Source: an uncultured Flavobacteriaceae bacterium (GTDB lineage: Bacteria > Bacteroidota > Bacteroidia > Flavobacteriales > Flavobacteriaceae). From it: a stretch of DNA of 64,000 nucleotides. The stretch spans positions 17,913 through 81,912 of the forward strand of contig CALGUD010000153.1 of NCBI GenBank assembly GCA_937901915.1, in the 5' to 3' direction. Positions 60,501 to 64,000 of the stretch are shown here, in pieces; the first letter of the stretch is position 1; every line of letters begins with the position of its first letter. The notes under the pieces are model-generated. The model made no database searches. It saw only the letters and a program-made list of their open reading frames with translations, and had not been told where the DNA came from. The translations under genes were made by a program, and so were the position numbers.

Positions 60501-63500
60501 ACCGATAAAGGAACTTTATATGCATTTACTGTTATTGAAAATGGAAAAGAAGAAAGATATGTAGGGGTAAAGAGGGTTAAAGACGGTAGTGATTACTTTG
60601 CAGGATACGTTAAGAGAACTGGGGTTGAAGCTGATTGGAATGAAAGGGTTTTTCGAGATGAATTCTCTAAAAATCTACCTGAAAATGTTACTGTTTACTT
60701 AGGGAGGTTAAAAAAAGAAAACAGCTCTTGTGGAATAGATTTATACAATAAAGAATTCTTAAATAAGGCAGACAAAAATGATTGGAATAGTGGTGGAAAT
60801 AATGAATCAATAGTTTCTACAGATTTTAGCTCTGAACTTATACCTATCAAAACCAATATCAGTTCACCGGAAGCCTGTGATTTATGTGACGATGGTGAGA
60901 AATTTTTCAACAATTATATTCATCTTCTTACTAGTGTAGAAGACAAAAATAATCTTAATGAAATAAGTAAGTTTTTATGTACTACAGATGGTATAAGCTA
61001 TGATAACCTTTTAAACCAAATTAATAAAGAATCTGCCGAAATTCAAGATAATTTATTTTGGAAAAGTGATAAGTCTCTCTATCAAGCAGCAAGAAATAGA
61101 TTTTGGGAAAGCAACAATGCTTTAAGTTTTTATTTAAAGGCATTACAAAGGGTACATAAAAACATTGATTATTACAAAAAGAACTTATTAAAATCGGAAG
61201 ATAAAACTCTTGAAGATATATATGCAGCAATTTATTATTTAAATGATGACTTTTTAGAGACCCTGGATGTAAATCAAAAAATTACTATTCTAAAAAGTGT
61301 TTTTGAAAAAGATTTCTTTATTACTTCAGGATTCTTGGGGATTGCCAATGATGACGAATCATTAGTTATGAAAATTCTGAATTCTGTTAAAAATGAAGAA
61401 GCTGAGGCCAAAAGTTTCTTAGAAGCACTTTTAGCAACTACAAATAATGATGATAAAGAGCTTTATGCGAAGCTAGCAGGAGGTTTAGATGATAATGGGG
61501 ATTATGATGATAACTTTTCAAATTATCTTTTAAAATTAGTTGAACTATCTAATACTGCTTATCGCTCAAATCAGGAAAGTGAAATAGCATTATCATTAGT
61601 ATGGGGCGCAGAGAATAAAGAGTTTATACTAAAATTCACAGTTCCAATAACCGATTATACGTTTGATTATTCAGATAAAAAAGTGAAGGTTACTGGGATA
61701 TGCCACAATGAAACTCGATATGCAGGATATGGAGTTGAAGTAATCCGAGTATGTGAAATAAATAAAAGGCCTCTTGAACCATTTAAAGATTTTGTGCAAG
61801 TTGTAATAATCGACAAGGCAGGAATATTACCAGTTTGTAATAATCAACAAAGTCAATTATGTGGAAGAGCAATAATTGTTCCTGCTATATTCTTAGAGTA
61901 TGTTCAAACAAAATTAGAAAACCAAAAGTTAGAAAATTTTGGCGTGAATGTACTTACTGTGGTGGGAACCATTGCTAGCGGTGGTGAACTGGCTACAGCA
62001 AAAGCGGGTTCGGCAGTCTGGTTATGGGCAGCAGGAGACTTAACATATACTTTATCAAATGCAATTTTAGTAAATGTTAAGGATGAATTAATTGCTAGCA
62101 CTTCACCAGGATTTGCAGAAGCTTTTTATGAGGGATGGGGAATATTAGGAAATATATTCCTAGTTAAAGGAGGTTATGACCTTACAACTGCAGGCATAAG
62201 AAAAATAACCAGAAGTATAGCAGCATCTAAAGTAATGGGGGATGCAGAGTTTTATGCTCATATCAGAAAGTCTTTAAAAGAGCAGTACCCCAATTTAAGT
62301 TCTTCGCAATTGGATGAACAGGTAGATCACTATAAATCATTAATTAACCAACTTGAAAAAGAAATACCGTTAGGTCAATTAGAAGAAGAAATTCAAGTTG
62401 CTAAGGGGTTACTTAATGGAGGTAGTTTTAGTCAAACAATTAAAAATAATTTATTTAAAAGGCTGGATGAATTCCCTGGGGAAGACTTTTCAACTTTTAG
62501 AGATTGGATTAACGGAATTGAGGATTCAAATCTCTTATCAAAATTAGAAGATTTAACTGAAGATTTACCCCAGCTTGGAAAAGATTTTGATAAATTAAAA
62601 TCTGTTGTAGATATTACAGATATTGACATATTATCAGCTTGGGGTTCAGTTAGTAAATCACCTGTAATAAGAGCTAAACCACAAAATTTAGAAATTCTTA
62701 AAAAAGTACATTCAAGATTTGAGTATGAGGGGCAATCATCTTTTAATGGGCTTAATAAATTGCTTAATGAAGGTAGTTCTGCAAGCAAACAAAAGCTCAT
62801 AGATGGTTTAGAGCAAGTAAATGATATTTTTAGCACTTCCATACCAGTTAAGTTTAGTGGGATAAAAGCAGGAGAAGTTAAAGTCATTGGAAGTATAGAC
62901 GGGAAAGGGGATGAAGTAGCAAGAATTATTGATAATGTATTAGAAAAGAAAAAATTTCTTGATGATGGAGAGGTAGTAGGGAAATATGAAGGAGATGATA
63001 TTTTAAAAAATGGGGAAGAGATTGGGTTTAGAAGTAATGAAGTGAGAGAGATTTGGAATGGCTTTTCAAATATCTTTAAAGCTAATTCAAATGAAGTTAT
63101 AGAAGCAACTAATAAGATAAAAAAGCATAGAACAACAACTGGAAATTTAACTGGAGGAAATTATGGTTATTTAGATGGAATTATCAATGGTCAAGCTGTT
63201 GATAATAAAATGTGGAGAAGTGGTCAGGCAATAGAGGGAGAACCGCAAATTTTTGATGCAATAGAGGTGGAAGGGTCTGGCGGTCAATCTTGGCTAAGAA
63301 CTACCGATTCTGAATATAAAATGCTGAATAAATTGGCGGATGACTTAGGAGGTGTTAAAGGACAAACTTATCCTGATGTAAATGGAACATTAAAAATAAT
63401 TTCTGAGAACCCTTATTGTGCTTCTTGTCAGGGAGTGATCCAACAGTTTAATGAAATGTATCCGAACATAAAATTGATTTTAGTAGATGGAGTTAGATAA
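57564..63500 (+). CDS. TANFOR-type polymorphic toxin: TANFOR, Fn3, zincin and deaminase-like C-terminal toxin domain
   Basis: A 1978-residue exported protein. After the signal (MKSKLLSSILTLCFFGMLSAQ) come TANFOR-type beta domains (about 20-270, QNIVFQWTPRHINVSNVEY), a fibronectin III domain (about 285-375), and a beta-rich part to about 790. A zinc protease motif HELGHGVFSLEH has His869, Glu870, His873 and His880. Residue about 926 onward is coded by more A/T-rich DNA, starting at a G8 run (60341-60348): a helical part, a hydrophobic pre-toxin stretch (about 1465-1560) and a final domain of about 110 residues with TDSEYK (Glu1917) and PYCASC (Cys1952, Cys1955), the form of zinc deaminases of the BURPS668_1122-like toxin group. 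There is no T9SS signal. It likely acts between cells; the deaminase call is by motif only. Confidence 0.8.
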   Translation: MKSKLLSSILTLCFFGMLSAQNYPVTVVPQAVSPSPIYFSSYADAGTINSPLRVQLLLNDITLSNVEVRLKTYFEGNGIRFESNDAVAGANPIYLEGGVPVNLTNARLAPFYSLQNISGINSNQYAEPIPEGSYQFCFEVYEAFTGNRLSARTCATTYIFKNEPPFLILPRRDETIDVINPQNIVFQWTPRHINVSNVEYELSIVEIWDNYVDPQAAFFSMPPIFHATTRNTSYLLGPADPLLLPNKKYAWRVQAKAISGTEEIGLFNNNGYSEIFWFTHSQPCEVPTNVRHEVKGTHQANIEWDDFSTEIPEYTVRYREKNSSPQGAWFFSRSNTSWVTIWDLRPGTTYEYQVNRKCQLIESEYSPVKTFTTFLADDESGLYNCGISPEINITNTDPLPDLFVNDVFKAGDFPIKVLEVSGSNGRFTGKGYVSMPYLKNIKVAVEFTNILINTDKDLLEGMVITVYDPEWGGILNVDGVIDVVDAIENVFTGADNTILDPVDYDIDSIIVKDGRIVVTGTNGEQTTYDYDKGDTYQISGTNGVYAIDKNGNVTKIGETAEGGPATAGNTDGISPSGNGTVESPSVSQVHTEEVTVIFRKGSERETETKYELDMVDNSFEQSTYPKAQRSDGTDYYPVHKAVVNNTTDVFYADITITNPEIKIDSLIFKTVTSGLEIKTDREGEKTFKITIEGKNAYRNEEAIITYKDDTGKQQVVASFFIHHLHKLQTRKVQIVTVNGAPPIEGLEETLNDVFGVAGASFDVNNDIHEINIEPSVWDIDEKNEVLDYNGSGLLPDYPKEIRAIHQYYMANTANYDSKAYYLFLVDQDIKVSKPINGFMPKGRQFGYIFNAYKNQGLGAKDEQDKVAAHELGHGVFSLEHPFENDSNAGKTEWLMDYKKDGIQLPFSHWAVMSDTGLNLQLFQPDEGGEYSSYQYLIGYNVVPGEFKTHINDFSGESISFISPAGKVISIPSAAKDVTFTDKGTLYAFTVIENGKEERYVGVKRVKDGSDYFAGYVKRTGVEADWNERVFRDEFSKNLPENVTVYLGRLKKENSSCGIDLYNKEFLNKADKNDWNSGGNNESIVSTDFSSELIPIKTNISSPEACDLCDDGEKFFNNYIHLLTSVEDKNNLNEISKFLCTTDGISYDNLLNQINKESAEIQDNLFWKSDKSLYQAARNRFWESNNALSFYLKALQRVHKNIDYYKKNLLKSEDKTLEDIYAAIYYLNDDFLETLDVNQKITILKSVFEKDFFITSGFLGIANDDESLVMKILNSVKNEEAEAKSFLEALLATTNNDDKELYAKLAGGLDDNGDYDDNFSNYLLKLVELSNTAYRSNQESEIALSLVWGAENKEFILKFTVPITDYTFDYSDKKVKVTGICHNETRYAGYGVEVIRVCEINKRPLEPFKDFVQVVIIDKAGILPVCNNQQSQLCGRAIIVPAIFLEYVQTKLENQKLENFGVNVLTVVGTIASGGELATAKAGSAVWLWAAGDLTYTLSNAILVNVKDELIASTSPGFAEAFYEGWGILGNIFLVKGGYDLTTAGIRKITRSIAASKVMGDAEFYAHIRKSLKEQYPNLSSSQLDEQVDHYKSLINQLEKEIPLGQLEEEIQVAKGLLNGGSFSQTIKNNLFKRLDEFPGEDFSTFRDWINGIEDSNLLSKLEDLTEDLPQLGKDFDKLKSVVDITDIDILSAWGSVSKSPVIRAKPQNLEILKKVHSRFEYEGQSSFNGLNKLLNEGSSASKQKLIDGLEQVNDIFSTSIPVKFSGIKAGEVKVIGSIDGKGDEVARIIDNVLEKKKFLDDGEVVGKYEGDDILKNGEEIGFRSNEVREIWNGFSNIFKANSNEVIEATNKIKKHRTTTGNLTGGNYGYLDGIINGQAVDNKMWRSGQAIEGEPQIFDAIEVEGSGGQSWLRTTDSEYKMLNKLADDLGGVKGQTYPDVNGTLKIISENPYCASCQGVIQQFNEMYPNIKLILVDGVR
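60341..60348 (+). repeat. G8 homopolymer inside the TANFOR toxin gene
   Basis: Eight consecutive Gs within codons for E-G-G-E of the toxin, where the conserved N-terminal module ends and the more A/T-rich variable half begins. A run of this length can slip and would switch the reading frame of the entire toxin half on or off. Confidence 0.75.
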
Positions 63501-63627
63501 AATTAAATTTACCGTAATCTGTAATGATGAGAGGTATTTAAATCAGGTGATTGATTGGTATAATAAGAGTTATAAGACTGATTTTTCGATAGTTAACATC
63601 ATTAATGATGAAGTTGGTTGCTGTTAA
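63487..63627 (+). CDS. Putative 46-residue immunity protein, perhaps truncated
   Basis: An ATG at 63487 overlaps the last 14 bp of the toxin gene in another frame and runs 46 codons: MELDKIKFTVICNDERYLNQ, then VIDWYNKSYKTDFSIVNI and the end INDEVGCC. The overlap and place directly after a polymorphic toxin is where an immunity gene is expected, and the sequence looks like a real alpha/beta start. It is much shorter than usual immunity proteins (80-150 residues) and stops just before purD, so it could be a truncated remnant. Function is inferred from position only. Confidence 0.5.
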   Translation: MELDKIKFTVICNDERYLNQVIDWYNKSYKTDFSIVNIINDEVGCC

Positions 63628-63638
63628 AGTTAAGCAAA

Positions 63639-64000
63639 TTAATTGTTATAGGTAAGCAGGTCTTGTCCGATATCTTTTCTGTAATACTTCTTTTCAAACT
63701 GAATTTTTTCCGCATTTTTAAAAGATTTTTCCAGTGCTTCTTCTAAAGAATTTCCAAATGAAGTAACAGCAATCACTCTTCCGCCATTGGTAACTACATG
63801 GTTATCTTTAATAGTTGTTCCAGCATGAAAAATAGTACTTCCTTCCACATTTTCTAAGCCGTTTATCACTTTTCCTTTTTCGTAGGCTTCGGGGTAACCA
63901 CCAGATACTAACATTACAGTAGTAGCTGTTTGTGGATTAATTTTTATTTCTTTTTCGTGGAGGGTTTGAGTAGCTACACCATGGAATAAATCTAGTAAAT
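63639..64000 (-). CDS. purD: Phosphoribosylamine-glycine ligase, C-terminal part (5' end outside window)
   Basis: Minus-strand frame open to the right edge, so the window holds only the last 120 codons. The visible residues LLDLFHGVATQTL, MLVSGGYPEAYEKGK, TIFHAGTTIKDNH and GGRVIAVTSFGNSLEEALEKS are the C-terminal ATP-grasp and carboxyl-terminal domain of PurD, which joins glycine to phosphoribosylamine in purine synthesis. An internal Met at 63914 is not the start. It is convergent with the putative immunity ORF, 11 bp apart. Confidence 0.95.
   Translation of the reverse strand, partial: LLDLFHGVATQTLHEKEIKINPQTATTVMLVSGGYPEAYEKGKVINGLENVEGSTIFHAGTTIKDNHVVTNGGRVIAVTSFGNSLEEALEKSFKNAEKIQFEKKYYRKDIGQDLLTYNN

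Noticed and set aside
57564..63500. T9SS sorting signal on the TANFOR toxin
   Set aside because: The C-terminus is the deaminase-like domain ending KLILVDGVR, without type A or type B sorting features.

Overview
The window is an A/T-rich piece of a Bacteroidota chromosome, most probably from the family Flavobacteriaceae. The evidence is a secreted protein with a type IX secretion (T9SS) type B C-terminal sorting domain, two SusC/FecA-type TonB-dependent receptors, many lipoproteins with short signal peptides, promoters of the Bacteroidota form (TTG/TTTG, 17-20 bp, TAnnTTTG), few Shine-Dalgarno sites, and the block ileS, degenerate dksA, lspA. I saw no rRNA, tRNA, CRISPR array, complete insertion sequence or phage.

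Layout. 1-9 kb is accessory: a cut-off esterase lipoprotein, a SigZ-like sigma factor with a fatty acid hydroxylase-type membrane protein, a DUF4386 membrane protein with a small secreted partner, a GT2 polysaccharide synthase, an AraC/GyrI regulator, VOC and GNAT proteins, and a REP-associated transposase carrying two REP palindromes inside its own reading frame. 9-13 kb has a PQQ dehydrogenase/cytochrome c lipoprotein with a sugar isomerase-like lipoprotein, then a RelE/ParE toxin-antitoxin pair. 13-26 kb holds a haem-receptor-like TonB receptor with recO, a repeat island with a MITE-like element, gdhA, a T9SS adhesin-like protein, and ordinary metabolic or unknown genes. 26-34.5 kb has a YheT hydrolase, a cytochrome c lipoprotein, a YetF protein, a second oxidative sugar cluster (TIM-barrel isomerase, gluconate dehydrogenase subunit 3-like, GMC oxidoreductase) and a higBA pair. 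34.8-54 kb is mainly core: ileS, dksA-like, lspA, a two-component pair, 5-formyl-THF cyclo-ligase, uvrC, a patatin/beta-barrel protein, a likely small RNA, tryptophan 2,3-dioxygenase, an M23 peptidase, pgi and a TonB receptor. 54-63.6 kb is a repeat-bounded locus with an outer-membrane barrel-like protein and a 1978-residue TANFOR polymorphic toxin, followed by purD, which runs off the right edge.

Most striking: (1) ileS carries an in-frame insertion of about 170 codons encoding an apparently intact DUF559 (Vsr-like) endonuclease domain bounded by hairpin repeats, with no intein motifs; an essential tRNA synthetase seems to host a mobile nuclease as an internal domain. (2) The TANFOR toxin combines a TANFOR/Fn3 stalk, a zincin motif, a G8 tract exactly where the conserved front gives way to a more A/T-rich C-terminal half, and a deaminase-like toxin tip, followed by an overlapping 46-codon ORF that may be a truncated immunity gene. 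(3) The transposase gene contains its presumed REP substrates in frame, both read as the peptide TRLIAS. (4) A promoter-hairpin-hairpin-terminator unit at 46.4 kb looks like an unannotated small RNA. All functional calls come from reading motifs; no database search was run.
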